Shown: positions 8,200 through 16,817, numbered from the stretch's first letter. The stretch: DNA of 63,415 nucleotides from GWA1-39-11 sp964640435 (GCA_964640435.1 CAZXFJ010000003.1:1-63415); one strand, 5' to 3'. Made by a program: numbers and translations. Notes: a model not told the origin generated them from the sequence alone.

Positions 8200-9122
8200 A
8201 AATAGCACTTACAGGAGCCTCAGGGCTTGTTGGTTCACGTTTCTTTGATCTTCTAAAGAGTAAATACGAAATTATTCCTATTTCATCTTCATTTAAGGTA
8301 GATATCACAGACAAAAGGAGCTTGAATAAATTCCTAAAAGATATGAACCCTGCGTTAATTGTTCATATGGCCGCAAAAACAAATGTTGATCGATGTGAAG
8401 AAGATAAAGAAGCAGATTTAAAAAAGCTTGAGAAAGAAAAAGTTTTTGTAGATGGAAAAATAAATTTTGAAAATCTAGATTCTGAGAATTGGAAAGGGTC
8501 CTCATCTGCCTTTGGAACAAATGTAGTTGGTACAAAAAATCTTGCCGATTATGCAACAAAAAATGGAATAAAAATGATTTATATCTCAACAGATTTTGTA
8601 TTTAATGGGGAAAATAATGAGGGATATTTTGAGGATTCACCTACGGATCCAATCAATTGGTATGGTGAAACAAAGCTTTATGGAGAGAATCTAATTCCTA
8701 GCGACGGGCTTGTGGTAAGAATTTCATATCCTTATGGTTATAAAAATCCAATTAAAAAAGATTTAGTTTGGACACTCGTTGAAGTTCTTGAGAATGTTGA
8801 GACACCTAAGCTAGTGTTTGACCAAATTGTAACCCCTTCATTTATTGATGACGTAGTTAAGGGTTTAGACTTTTTAATTGATAAAAATACCTCAGGTGTA
8901 GTTCATTTATGTGGAAATAACTATTTCTCTCCATATGAAATAGGGGTGGCAATCGCTCGTGAGTTTAATCTAAATGAGGGTAAGATTCAGACTGTAAAAA
9001 GAAGCGAATTGTACAAAGGGCGCGCAAAAAGGCCCTTCAAGATTATGTTAAAAAATGATAAAATAAAAAATCTTGGATTTGAGATAACAGATTTCTTTGA
9101 TGCCTTGAAAAAGATAAGATGA
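8196..9122 (+). CDS. rmlD: RmlD-like dTDP-4-dehydrorhamnose reductase / sugar-nucleotide reductase with insertion
   Basis: NAD(P)-dependent SDR of the RmlD_sub_bind family, 308 residues. TGASGLVGSRF (6-16) is the Rossmann loop, ISTDFVFNG carries the catalytic Thr region, and YGETK (about 158-162) the catalytic Tyr/Lys. Between MAAKTNVDRCEEDKE and the AFGTNVVGTKNLA helix there is an extra charged segment of about 30 residues (roughly 71-105), where normal RmlD runs straight on. No rmlC epimerase is present in the cluster, so the product could be dTDP-rhamnose (with rmlC elsewhere) or another 6-deoxyhexose. Overlaps rmlB and ugd by 4 nt each. Confidence 0.8.
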   Translation: MKIALTGASGLVGSRFFDLLKSKYEIIPISSSFKVDITDKRSLNKFLKDMNPALIVHMAAKTNVDRCEEDKEADLKKLEKEKVFVDGKINFENLDSENWKGSSSAFGTNVVGTKNLADYATKNGIKMIYISTDFVFNGENNEGYFEDSPTDPINWYGETKLYGENLIPSDGLVVRISYPYGYKNPIKKDLVWTLVEVLENVETPKLVFDQIVTPSFIDDVVKGLDFLIDKNTSGVVHLCGNNYFSPYEIGVAIAREFNLNEGKIQTVKRSELYKGRAKRPFKIMLKNDKIKNLGFEITDFFDALKKIR

Positions 9123-10408
9123 AGTTAACTTTTATTGGACACGGATATGTAGGACTTGTTACAGCAGCAGTATTTGCTGATTTTGGAAATACAGTATATG
9201 TAATAGGTCATACTGAAGAAAAAATAGAAAATCTTAAAAAAGGAATCCTACCAATTTACGAACCTGAACTTGAAGAAGTTGTAAAAAGAAACCTAGATGC
9301 GGGTCGATTAATTTTTACACTTGATTACACCCCTGCAATTCCGGATTCTGACGTTGTCTTTATTGCCGTTGGAACCCCCACGACTACAACAGGAGATGCT
9401 GATCTTTCAACAGTTTTAAGCGTGGCTGAAAAAATTGGTAAAAATCTTGAAGGATACACAGTAGTTGCAACTAAGAGTACAGTTCCAACAGGGACAAATA
9501 AAAAGGTTCAGAAGATTCTTCAAGAATCAAAGCCCGAGGGGGCAGAGGTTGAATATGCTTCAGTTCCGGAATTCTTAAGAGAGGGAAGTGCAGTCTCCGA
9601 TACTATGCGTCCCGACAGAATTGTTATAGGAACAGAAGACAAGCGTGCACAAGAAATGCTTATTAAGATTCATGAGCCTATTGATGCCCCCCTTGTCTTA
9701 ACTAATTTTGAAACTGCTGAGCTTATTAAATATGCTGCGAATTCATTTTTAGCTTTAAAAATTTCATATGCAAATGCCATTGCAAAAATATCTGAAATAT
9801 TGGGCGCAGATGCTTTAAAAGTACTCGAAGGAATTGGAATGGATAAAAGAATTGGAAATCAATTCTTACAACCAGGCCCAGGATATGGGGGAAGCTGTTT
9901 TCCAAAAGACGTAAGAGCTTTAATTGCACTTGCAAAAGACAATGATTATGTATTTTCACTTCTTGAGGAGGTAGAAAATGTTAATGCCCAAGCAAGACGT
10001 GACATTGTTAAAAAAGCAAGAAAGATGCTCGCTGAGGTAAGAGGTAAAAAAATTGGAGTGTTGGGACTTGCGTTTAAAGCAAATACAGATGACATGCGGT
10101 ACGCGCCAGCAATTGATATATTAACTCTTCTTCATAATGATGGTGCAGAGATCGTCGGATATGATCCAAAAGCTATGGAAAGTGCTAAAAAAGTACTCCC
10201 AAATATCTCATACGTTAACAATGTTGAGGAAGCTGTAAAAGATGCTGATTTGCTTTTAATTCTTACTGAGTGGAACGAATTTAAAGAATTGGATTTTGAA
10301 AAACTTAAAACGGAAATGAAAGAGTTAAATATCATAGATGCAAGGAATTTGTATAATCCTGAGGATATTAAAGCCCTAGGATTTAATTACGTGGGCGTGG
10401 GTCGTTAA
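9119..10408 (+). CDS. ugd: UDP-glucose 6-dehydrogenase
   Basis: Oxidises UDP-glucose twice with NAD to UDP-glucuronate. Motifs: GHGYVGLVTAAVFADFGN (7-24), TVPTGT (about 123-128), EFLREGSAV, and the catalytic cysteine in PGPGYGGSCFPKDV (about residue 260), then GLAFKANTDDMRYAPAI of the C-terminal UDP-binding domain; 429 residues is normal. The product is the substrate of the decarboxylase encoded at 12488-13441, so together they give UDP-xylose. Translationally coupled to the preceding gene through ATGA. Confidence 0.95.
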   Translation: MKLTFIGHGYVGLVTAAVFADFGNTVYVIGHTEEKIENLKKGILPIYEPELEEVVKRNLDAGRLIFTLDYTPAIPDSDVVFIAVGTPTTTTGDADLSTVLSVAEKIGKNLEGYTVVATKSTVPTGTNKKVQKILQESKPEGAEVEYASVPEFLREGSAVSDTMRPDRIVIGTEDKRAQEMLIKIHEPIDAPLVLTNFETAELIKYAANSFLALKISYANAIAKISEILGADALKVLEGIGMDKRIGNQFLQPGPGYGGSCFPKDVRALIALAKDNDYVFSLLEEVENVNAQARRDIVKKARKMLAEVRGKKIGVLGLAFKANTDDMRYAPAIDILTLLHNDGAEIVGYDPKAMESAKKVLPNISYVNNVEEAVKDADLLLILTEWNEFKELDFEKLKTEMKELNIIDARNLYNPEDIKALGFNYVGVGR

Positions 10409-10416
10409 CCTCTAAA

Positions 10417-11373
10417 ATGAAAAAAGCGCTAATTACAGGGATTACTGGATTTGCTGGAAGTTTTCTTGCAGAAAATCTTGTAAATTCGGGCAATTTTGAA
10501 GTCATAGGAACATATCTCTCCGATAATGGCATATCGAATTTAAATTCAGTTAAAGATCATGTGACTCTTAAAAAGCAAGATCTTCAAGATGTTGAAGGAG
10601 TGAAAGCTCTTATTTCAGAAGTGAGACCAGACTACGTCTTTCATTTAGCGGCTCTTGCTGCAACCGCAGATAGCTATGCAAATCCTGCAAAATTCATAAA
10701 CAATAATATTGATTCTCAGGTAAATTTACTTGAAGGAATAAGACTCGCAGAAATTACTCCAAGAACTTTAATTGTTTCATCTGCTGAGGTTTACGGGGAT
10801 GTTAAAGCGTCTGACTTACCAATTGATGAACAAACCTCTATACGTCCTGTTAATCCTTATGGTGTTTCAAAAGTTGCGCAGGATTTTATGGGTTTGCAAT
10901 ATTATATTTCATACAAAATTCCTGTAATTCGTGTAAGGCCATTTAATCATATTGGTCCAAGACAGGCTCCAAACTTTGCTGTTCCAACATTTGCTAAAAA
11001 GATTGCTGAAATTGAAAAAGGTAAAATGGAACCCGTACTTTTAGTTGGAAATTTAAATGCAAAACGTGACTTTACTGATGTTAGAGATATGGTAGAAGCA
11101 TACGCCCAAATAATTGATAAGGGAACACCTGGTGAAGTTTATAATATTGGTTCAGGTAAGGCTATTCAGATTTCAGATATTTTGGAGAAATTAATGTCAT
11201 TTTCCGATAAGCCGATTCAGGTTGAACCAGATCAGAGTCTTTATAGACCAATTGATGTAGAAGAACTTGTTTGTGATAATTCAAAAATCAGAGAAGCATG
11301 TGGTTGGGAACCTAAAATTTCAATAGACCAAACACTAAAAGAAACACTTGAATACTGGAGAAATCAGGAGTAA
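10417..11373 (+). CDS. rmd: GDP-4-dehydro-6-deoxy-D-mannose reductase (RMD) or related NDP-sugar epimerase
   Basis: Extended SDR of 318 residues: TGITGFAGSFLAENL (7-21), FHLAALAATADSYANP, VSSAEVYGDV, catalytic NPYGVSKVAQDFMGLQYY and RVRPFNHIGPRQAPNFAVPTFAKKIAEIE, which is the RMD-type substrate loop. The convergent gene at 11379-12383 encodes GDP-mannose 4,6-dehydratase, whose product RMD reduces to GDP-D-rhamnose. That pairing supports the call over a generic epimerase. Only 5 nt separate the two stops and there is no terminator between them. Confidence 0.82.
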   Translation: MKKALITGITGFAGSFLAENLVNSGNFEVIGTYLSDNGISNLNSVKDHVTLKKQDLQDVEGVKALISEVRPDYVFHLAALAATADSYANPAKFINNNIDSQVNLLEGIRLAEITPRTLIVSSAEVYGDVKASDLPIDEQTSIRPVNPYGVSKVAQDFMGLQYYISYKIPVIRVRPFNHIGPRQAPNFAVPTFAKKIAEIEKGKMEPVLLVGNLNAKRDFTDVRDMVEAYAQIIDKGTPGEVYNIGSGKAIQISDILEKLMSFSDKPIQVEPDQSLYRPIDVEELVCDNSKIREACGWEPKISIDQTLKETLEYWRNQE

Positions 11374-11378
11374 TTTAA

Positions 11379-12383
11379 TTATTTAAATCTTTCTAAATCT
11401 GCATCAACCATTAACTTCATAAGATCAGGGAATTTAGTTTTAGGTTCCCATCCGAGCTCTTTTTTAGCCAAAGAATAGTTACCTTTAAGATCTCTTATTT
11501 CTGTTGGCCTTTTAAGTTTATCGTTTGATACAACATGGTCTTCCCAGTTCATTCCAACATGTTCAAATGCAATTCTTGCTGCATCTTCTACGGAATATGA
11601 TGTATTTGTTCCAATAACAAAATCTCTTGGCTTGTCTGCTTGAAGCATTAACCACATTGCCTCGACATACTCTTTAGCATATCCCCAATCGCGGGTTGCA
11701 GATAGATTTCCTAAATGAAGTTTACCTTCGCTGTCGACAAGTGGCTCACCGAGTTCATTAATTGGAGGATTTTTAACACCATTTTTTATACATGCAACAC
11801 CAGCGGAAATTTTTCTTGTTACAAAATGAAGACTTCTTCGTGGAGATTCATGATTAAAAAGAATTCCTCCACATGCGAACATTCCATATGATTCTCTAAA
11901 ACATCGAACCATCATGTGAGCATATGCTTTTGCGATTCCGTAAGGATTATTTGCATCACATGGCATATCCTCTGTTGCTGATTCTGCTTCAATATTTCCA
12001 TAAATTTCTCTTGAAGTCGCTTGGTAGAATCTCGCATCTGGTGCAAAGTGGCGTACTGCTTCCATTACGCGGACTGGTCCCAAAGCTGTTACTTCACCCG
12101 TATAAAATGGTTGAGTCCAGGAGTCATGAGGAACGCTTTGTGCAGCTATGTTATATACCTCTTCTGGTTTTGATTTTCTTACAACATCTGCAATACTTTC
12201 TCCGTCAATTAAATCTGCAGCTTCAATTTTAATTTTTCCATATAGATGCTTGATGTTTTCTTGGTAAAAGTTCGTTGTATGTCTAACTGTTCCTGTTACA
12301 TCGTAGCCTTTTTCAAGAAGGAGATCAGCGAGATATGAACCGTCTTGTGAGGAAACTCCAATAATTAATGCTCTTTTTGCCAT
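11379..12383 (-). CDS. gmd: GDP-mannose 4,6-dehydratase
   Basis: Converts GDP-mannose to GDP-4-keto-6-deoxymannose. ALIIGVSSQDGSYLADLLLEKGYDVTG at the N terminus matches the GMD form of the Rossmann motif (Gln-Asp-Gly-Ser-Tyr). Further marks are NIAAQSVPHDSW, YQATSREIYGN, NPYGIAKAYAHMM with catalytic Tyr/Lys, and the NHESPRRSLHFVTRKI segment. The usual TSEMYG is TSREIYG here. 334 residues is slightly short. It is transcribed toward rmd and divergently from the UDP-glucuronate decarboxylase gene, in an arrangement unusual for two enzymes of one pathway. Confidence 0.9.
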   Translation of the reverse strand: MAKRALIIGVSSQDGSYLADLLLEKGYDVTGTVRHTTNFYQENIKHLYGKIKIEAADLIDGESIADVVRKSKPEEVYNIAAQSVPHDSWTQPFYTGEVTALGPVRVMEAVRHFAPDARFYQATSREIYGNIEAESATEDMPCDANNPYGIAKAYAHMMVRCFRESYGMFACGGILFNHESPRRSLHFVTRKISAGVACIKNGVKNPPINELGEPLVDSEGKLHLGNLSATRDWGYAKEYVEAMWLMLQADKPRDFVIGTNTSYSVEDAARIAFEHVGMNWEDHVVSNDKLKRPTEIRDLKGNYSLAKKELGWEPKTKFPDLMKLMVDADLERFK

Positions 12384-12451
12384 GAGTAATAGATAATTTC
12401 GATTTATATTACTTTAACACAACAAAATATACGAATCAAGAATCTTTAATC

Positions 12452-12481
12452 TGTCTTTTCCTGCCCATAATTTGTTACAAT
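12452..12481 (+). promoter_or_regulatory. Promoter of the uxs operon
   Basis: -10 TACAAT at 12476-12481 with a weak -35 TGTCTT at 12452-12457 (18-nt spacer). ATG 12482 abuts the -10 box and cannot follow a transcription start, so ATG 12488 is the likely start, on an essentially leaderless mRNA. The 12384-12475 interval otherwise holds only the gmd upstream region; I found no clear gmd promoter. Confidence 0.5.
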
Positions 12482-12487
12482 ATGCTA

Positions 12488-13441
12488 ATGAAAACATATC
12501 TTGTTGCGGGCGGTGCTGGTTTTATAGGCACGAATTTATGTGAGCGTTTGCTTCAGGATGGGCACAAGGTTATCTGCATGGATAATCTAGTAACTGGATC
12601 AGAAAACAATGTAGAACATTTACTTGAAAAGAAGAATTTTGTTTTTGTAAACCATGATGTTGTTAAGCATTTACCTCAAATTCATGAGAAAATAGATGGT
12701 ATTTTTCATCTTGCCTCACCTGCTTCCCCAAACACTCGTAGTAGAAGAAGTTATATGGCTCTACCTATTGAAACATTGATGGTTAATTCAGTTGGTACTA
12801 AAAATCTTCTTGATCTTGCAGTCTCAAAAAATTGTAGATTAGTTTATGCTTCCTCGTCTGAAGTATATGGTGATCCAGCGATTTCGCCACAGAGTGAAGA
12901 TTATTTTGGAAATGTAAGTCCTAATGGTCCACGTTCAGTTTATGATGAGGGAAAAAGATTTGGAGAAGCGATTTGCATGGCATATGTTAGAAAATTTGAT
13001 GCAGATGTTGTAATGATAAGAATATTTAATACTTATGGACCCCGCATGCAGAAAGATGATGGAAGAGTTGTCTCAAATTTTATTAACCAGGCTTTACTCG
13101 GTGATGATATTACGATTTATGGAACCGGTGAGCAGACAAGAAGCTTTTGTTATGTGACAGATTTAGTTGAAGGATGGGTTAAGGCGATGGAAACGCCTGA
13201 GGCCTCTGGTGAAGTCTTAAATCTTGGAAATGATGGGGAATACAATGTAATTGAACTTGCTCAAAAAGTGATTGATATGACTGAATCTTCGTCAAAAATT
13301 ATTCATGAAGATTTGCCAATTGATGATCCACGAAAAAGAAGACCAGATTTATCTCGCGCAGAAAAAATATTAGGTTATTCACCAAAAGTGAGTCTTGATG
13401 AAGGACTAAAAAAAACGATAGAGTATTTTAGAAATAATTAA
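12488..13441 (+). CDS. uxs: UDP-glucuronate decarboxylase (UDP-xylose synthase)-like SDR
   Basis: Extended SDR of 317 residues. GGAGFIGTNLCERLL (7-21), DNLVTGSENNVEHLL, FHLASPASPNTR, YASSSEVYGDP, the GPRSVYDEGKRFGEA stretch containing the catalytic Tyr-x-x-x-Lys, and RIFNTYGPRMQKDDGRVVSNFI are all hallmarks of UXS. It decarboxylates UDP-glucuronate (made by the ugd product upstream) to UDP-xylose. Start chosen at ATG 12488 because ATG 12482 touches the -10 box. It is the first gene of a run with the GT2-GtrA fusion and the membrane glycosyltransferase. Confidence 0.88.
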   Translation: MKTYLVAGGAGFIGTNLCERLLQDGHKVICMDNLVTGSENNVEHLLEKKNFVFVNHDVVKHLPQIHEKIDGIFHLASPASPNTRSRRSYMALPIETLMVNSVGTKNLLDLAVSKNCRLVYASSSEVYGDPAISPQSEDYFGNVSPNGPRSVYDEGKRFGEAICMAYVRKFDADVVMIRIFNTYGPRMQKDDGRVVSNFINQALLGDDITIYGTGEQTRSFCYVTDLVEGWVKAMETPEASGEVLNLGNDGEYNVIELAQKVIDMTESSSKIIHEDLPIDDPRKRRPDLSRAEKILGYSPKVSLDEGLKKTIEYFRNN

Positions 13442-13442
13442 A

Positions 13443-14576
13443 ATGAAAATTTTTGTTGTCCCAGCTACGTATAACGAAAAAGAAAATATTGGAAAGTTTA
13501 TTGAAGTTTTGGAGGAAGAGGTTTTTCCAAAAATAAAAAACCACCAAATGCATATTCTTGTTGCAGATGATTATTCCCCAGATGGAACGGGAGATGTTGT
13601 AAAAGGGCTCATGAAGAAATATAAAAATCTTGGAATTAATCAAGGGGAGAGAAAAGGTTTAGGTGCGGCATATATTCGGACAATGGATTATGCAATTAAA
13701 AAACTTGGCGCCGATGTTGTTATAAGTATTGATGCAGATTTTCAATTTGATCCACATGATTTACCAAAGTTTATTCAAAAACTTGATGAAGGTTATGATG
13801 TAGTTATTCAAACAAGATACAGTGGTGGTGGCTCAATTCCAGAAAACTGGCCACCACAGCGTAAATTATTCTCAAGGGTTGCAAATCTTTTTGTAAGAAC
13901 TGTATTTATGAGATTTAATGTGCATGATTGGACCGGTGGGTTTCGTGCAATTAAAAAAGAAGTTTTCTTAAAAGAAGAAAAAGAAATGAGGGGTTACAAT
14001 GGGTACATATTCCAAATTGCTTTTTTACACAAAGCAGTGAGAGATGGATATAAAATAGGAGAGGTTCCTCTTCATTTCTCTGACAGAAAACTTGGTAATT
14101 CAAAAATAGCATCTCTAAGCTACATTTTTGATGTTGTAACATTTGTATTGATGACTCGTTTTCGTGAATTAATGTTTGGTAAATTTGGAAAGTTTTTAGT
14201 TGTGGGAGGATTTGGATTTATTCTTAATGCTGTTATATATGAGATGCTTGTAAGATCAACGCATCTGCCAATTGCTGTATGTAATATTATTGCAGCTCAA
14301 TTTGCAATTTTTTCAAATTATAATTTTAACAACTTATGGACATTTAGACATCAAAAAGCAAAATCTCTAGGATCATATTTTGGCAAAATGGTCCAATTTT
14401 TCCTAACATCAAACATTGGTGTTATTTTAATTCAATCCGGCACAATTCAAATTGGAGATATGCTATTTGGTGAGCAACTGTATAGATTATATTTCCTTAT
14501 AGGTACAGGTTTCCTCTTGATTTGGAATTTTACAATTTACTCAAGATTTATCTGGAAAGACAAACCTGCAGAATAA
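13443..14576 (+). CDS. GT2 polyprenyl-phosphate glycosyltransferase fused to a GtrA-like membrane domain
   Basis: Residues 1-230 form a DPM1-like GT2 domain: VPATYNEKENIGKFI, the VADDYSPDGTGD nucleotide-binding stretch, GERKGLGAAYIRTMDYA, the DADFQFDP metal motif and WTGGFRAIKKEVFL. Residues about 240-375 carry four membrane helices beginning FGKFLVVGGFGFILNAVIYE, the GtrA signature. Such fusions make polyprenyl-phosphate-linked sugars in the inner leaflet and move or anchor them for use outside. The next gene encodes a GT-C transferase that would use this lipid-linked donor. The sugar transferred is unknown. Confidence 0.88.
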   Translation: MKIFVVPATYNEKENIGKFIEVLEEEVFPKIKNHQMHILVADDYSPDGTGDVVKGLMKKYKNLGINQGERKGLGAAYIRTMDYAIKKLGADVVISIDADFQFDPHDLPKFIQKLDEGYDVVIQTRYSGGGSIPENWPPQRKLFSRVANLFVRTVFMRFNVHDWTGGFRAIKKEVFLKEEKEMRGYNGYIFQIAFLHKAVRDGYKIGEVPLHFSDRKLGNSKIASLSYIFDVVTFVLMTRFRELMFGKFGKFLVVGGFGFILNAVIYEMLVRSTHLPIAVCNIIAAQFAIFSNYNFNNLWTFRHQKAKSLGSYFGKMVQFFLTSNIGVILIQSGTIQIGDMLFGEQLYRLYFLIGTGFLLIWNFTIYSRFIWKDKPAE

Positions 14577-14582
14577 AGTCTT

Positions 14583-16163
14583 ATGTTTTTAAAACTGAAA
14601 AAATTTGTTTCAAAAAATTATCTATATATATTAATTGGGATAATTGTTTTAATTTCAGCTGTATTTCGCTTTTACAGAATTGAGGACTATTTAACATTTT
14701 TAGGTGACGAAGGCCGTGATGTGTTAGTTGTTCGAGAGATACTGCATGGAAATTTAACATTTCTGGGTCCAAGAGCATCTGCCGCAGACTTTTTTACGGG
14801 ACCTATTTACTACTATATGATGGCTCCATTTTTGCTTGCTGCAAATTACAATCCGGTTGGGCCAGCAATAATGATTGCACTTCTATCCATAGCTACGACG
14901 TTCCTAATTTATTGGTTTGGTCGCAAGTGGATAGGGGATGCAGGAGCTCTAGTTGCTGCAGCACTATATGCAATATCACCGCTTGTTATTACTTATTCAA
15001 GAACTTCATGGAATCCAAATCCAATGCCATTTTTCTCAATGGTAATTTTTTATCTTCTATATATTTGGATTCAAAAACCTACAATCAGAAAGTTTATTTT
15101 TATAGGATTTTTGTATGGTATAGCATTTCAGCTGCATTACATAGAGGTTTTTGTTGGAGTTATTATTACGCTTTTTATTTTAATTGGAAATATTCTCCTA
15201 CATAAAAAGAAATTTATCTTGAATGCTTTAAAAGAGTACGCGTCTTTGTTTGTTGGATTTTTAATTGGAATGGCTCCATTTTTAGCGTTTGAATTAAAAC
15301 ACAGCTTTCCTAACACTAAAACCGTAATAGGATTTATATTCAATGGTGACACCAAAGCACAAGAAGTAATCCACACAACATTTACTCAATCAGTTTATGA
15401 TGTTTATTTTAGATTATTTGGTCGTCTTGTCCTTAATTTTCCTGACTCTGCACATCAACACGCTCTCGACTTATCCAATCCTCAATTGTTGCAAATTTGG
15501 ACAGCAATAGTGGTTCTCACCGCAGTCGTATCGACTCTTGGAATAATATTTATCAAAGATAAGCTAACAAGGCTATTGCTATCGCTTTGGTTGTTTTTTG
15601 GAGTAGTTCTTTTTGGATTCTATCACAAAGCAATCTATGATTATTATTTTGAATTTATGTTCCCGTTGCCTTTTTTGCTCGTTGGAAACCTATTTAATTT
15701 GAGTTGGAAGAAAAATACCCTAACTAAGGGAGTAGCACTTATATTATTTATCATTGTCATTTTGGTTAATTTAACAAGTTCACCTTTTTCAATGCAGCCA
15801 AATAGACAATTTAATCAAGTAAGGGAGATATCAGAATTTGTATTATCCAAGACTAATGGAAAACCGTATAATTTCGCATTATTAACTCTTGGTAACTCTG
15901 ATGATGCATACAGATACATCTTTGAGATAAATGGGCGTCCTCCGACCAAAATTTTGAATCCTGCGGATGATCCTGGCAGAAAGAGTGTGACAGATCAGTT
16001 GCTCGTTGTTTGTGAAGATCCAAATTGTCAGCCAGAAGGTGCATCCCTTTGGGAAGTTGCAGGATTTGGAAGGGCAAAAATTGTTGGACAATGGCCTGTA
16101 TCAGTTTTGAAAGTCTACAAACTTGAGCACTACAATGAATTCGAAAAACCCATAGGTAATTAA
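14583..16163 (+). CDS. Multi-pass membrane glycosyltransferase, GT39/GT83 (ArnT/PMT-like)
   Basis: 526 residues with about ten membrane helices. The first extracellular loop holds the acidic motif FLGDEGRDVLVVREIL (about 38-53) expected for the catalytic Asp of PMT/ArnT enzymes, followed by the FTGPIYYYMMAPF segment; a soluble C-terminal tail (about 430-526) contains the only cysteines of note (CEDPNCQPEG). It likely transfers a sugar from a polyprenyl phosphate donor to a protein or surface glycan. Follows the GT2-GtrA gene by 6 nt. A paralogue is at 21961-23259. Ends before a bidirectional terminator. Confidence 0.82.
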   Translation: MFLKLKKFVSKNYLYILIGIIVLISAVFRFYRIEDYLTFLGDEGRDVLVVREILHGNLTFLGPRASAADFFTGPIYYYMMAPFLLAANYNPVGPAIMIALLSIATTFLIYWFGRKWIGDAGALVAAALYAISPLVITYSRTSWNPNPMPFFSMVIFYLLYIWIQKPTIRKFIFIGFLYGIAFQLHYIEVFVGVIITLFILIGNILLHKKKFILNALKEYASLFVGFLIGMAPFLAFELKHSFPNTKTVIGFIFNGDTKAQEVIHTTFTQSVYDVYFRLFGRLVLNFPDSAHQHALDLSNPQLLQIWTAIVVLTAVVSTLGIIFIKDKLTRLLLSLWLFFGVVLFGFYHKAIYDYYFEFMFPLPFLLVGNLFNLSWKKNTLTKGVALILFIIVILVNLTSSPFSMQPNRQFNQVREISEFVLSKTNGKPYNFALLTLGNSDDAYRYIFEINGRPPTKILNPADDPGRKSVTDQLLVVCEDPNCQPEGASLWEVAGFGRAKIVGQWPVSVLKVYKLEHYNEFEKPIGN

Positions 16164-16191
16164 TCATCCCCACATAATTAAAAAGTTAGCA

Positions 16192-16238
16192 AAAACCCGA
16201 TTAGAAAATCTGTTTAAAGAAAATTCGAATCGGGTTTT
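16192..16238. terminator. Bidirectional terminator between convergent genes
   Basis: Inverted repeat AAAACCCGATT (16192-16202) and AATCGGGTTTT (16228-16238), an 11-bp perfect stem with a 25-nt loop and T/A tracts on both sides. It lies between the stop of the membrane glycosyltransferase gene (+) and the stop of the small zinc-ribbon gene (-). Confidence 0.75.
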
Positions 16239-16268
16239 ATTTCTATTTGCAAATTTGCAAAATGGAAA

Positions 16269-16412
16269 TTATGCAGCTCCAATTTTGAACATTGCTGTTC
16301 CACAAACTGGGCATTTTCCTTTCATTGCAGGTTTACCATTTTTCATAGTAACCTTGGTTGCGTTAGCGTCTTCACGCTTTGCGCGACATTTTACACAATA
16401 CATTGTTGCCAT
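16269..16412 (-). CDS. 47-residue zinc-ribbon protein, DUF5679-like
   Basis: Short gene read from the minus strand: ATG at 16412, TAA at 16269-16271. The protein begins MATMYCVKCRAKR and ends with KCPVCGTAMFKIGAA, so two CxxC knuckles (Cys6/Cys9 and Cys34/Cys37) frame a basic loop. This matches the small DUF5679 proteins recurrent in Patescibacteria; function unknown, nucleic-acid binding is plausible. A near-perfect Shine-Dalgarno at 16421-16432 supports translation. Bounded downstream by the 16192-16238 terminator. Confidence 0.85.
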   Translation of the reverse strand: MATMYCVKCRAKREDANATKVTMKNGKPAMKGKCPVCGTAMFKIGAA

Positions 16413-16420
16413 ATTTAAAA

Positions 16421-16432
16421 TTCACCTCCTTT
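16421..16432 (-). promoter_or_regulatory. Strong Shine-Dalgarno for the zinc-ribbon gene
   Basis: Read on the minus strand, AAAGGAGGTGAA lies 8 nt before ATG 16412. It is one of the strongest ribosome binding sites in the window and shows the 47-codon frame is real. Confidence 0.8.
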
Positions 16433-16463
16433 GTAAACTTTTGTAAACAAAAGTTTAGGATTC

Positions 16464-16748
16464 TTAAAACACTATTCCGGGAATAGTAATTATTGCGAGT
16501 TTTAAGATGAAATATATAGCAATATTTAATGCAAGAAGTGCGATTGTAATGAAAATGGTTTTTCTAACATCAGCAGCAACATAAGAATAGTCAGTAACTG
16601 TTGCATAACTTGCAGTTGGTTTTATTGAAGAAGTTATATCAACCGGTGCCAGTTGAATTTGTTGATTTGCGAATGTTAATACATTCGCGTAGTCATGTCG
16701 TGTTGAAGCTTGTATTTTCTGCTTCTTTGTTTTCCTTTTTTTGGACAT
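16464..16748 (-). CDS. Small membrane protein, basic N terminus, unknown function
   Basis: 94 residues from ATG 16748: a very basic start (MSKKRKTKKQKIQ), a polar Thr/Ser/Gln region, and one or two C-terminal membrane segments (about 62-92) ending IPGIVF. A promoter at 16790-16817 places transcription start near 16783. A TTG at 16778 in the same frame would give 104 residues and a near-leaderless mRNA, so the start is uncertain. With ATG 16748 the leader contains a hairpin (16753-16769). No family recognised. Confidence 0.6.
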   Translation of the reverse strand: MSKKRKTKKQKIQASTRHDYANVLTFANQQIQLAPVDITSSIKPTASYATVTDYSYVAADVRKTIFITIALLALNIAIYFILKLAIITIPGIVF

Positions 16749-16752
16749 ATTC

Positions 16753-16769
16753 TTAAGTTTTGAACTTAA
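16753..16769 (-). promoter_or_regulatory. Inverted repeat just before the ATG of the small membrane protein gene
   Basis: TTAAGTT-CAA-AACTTAA, perfect 7-bp arms with a 3-nt loop, 4 nt upstream of ATG 16748. It could be a translation-modulating hairpin or an operator. If translation starts at TTG 16778 it is merely coding. Confidence 0.4.
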
Positions 16770-16789
16770 CTCACGCAATGATTAGAAAA

Positions 16790-16817
16790 ATTATCACATT
16801 CAGAGCGTGCGTGTCAA
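16790..16817 (-). promoter_or_regulatory. Promoter for the small membrane protein gene
   Basis: On the minus strand: -35 TTGACA (16812-16817), 16-nt spacer, -10 GATAAT (16790-16795). Inferred start near 16783. Confidence 0.6.

Noticed and set aside
9119..9122. TGA recoding (genetic code 25) as in Gracilibacteria
   Set aside because: TGA ends several genes at normal family length with the next start overlapping (ATGA), so it is a true stop.
16255..16446. Plus-strand 63-aa frame
   Set aside because: It is antisense to the 47-aa zinc-ribbon gene, which has CxxC motifs and a strong ribosome binding site.
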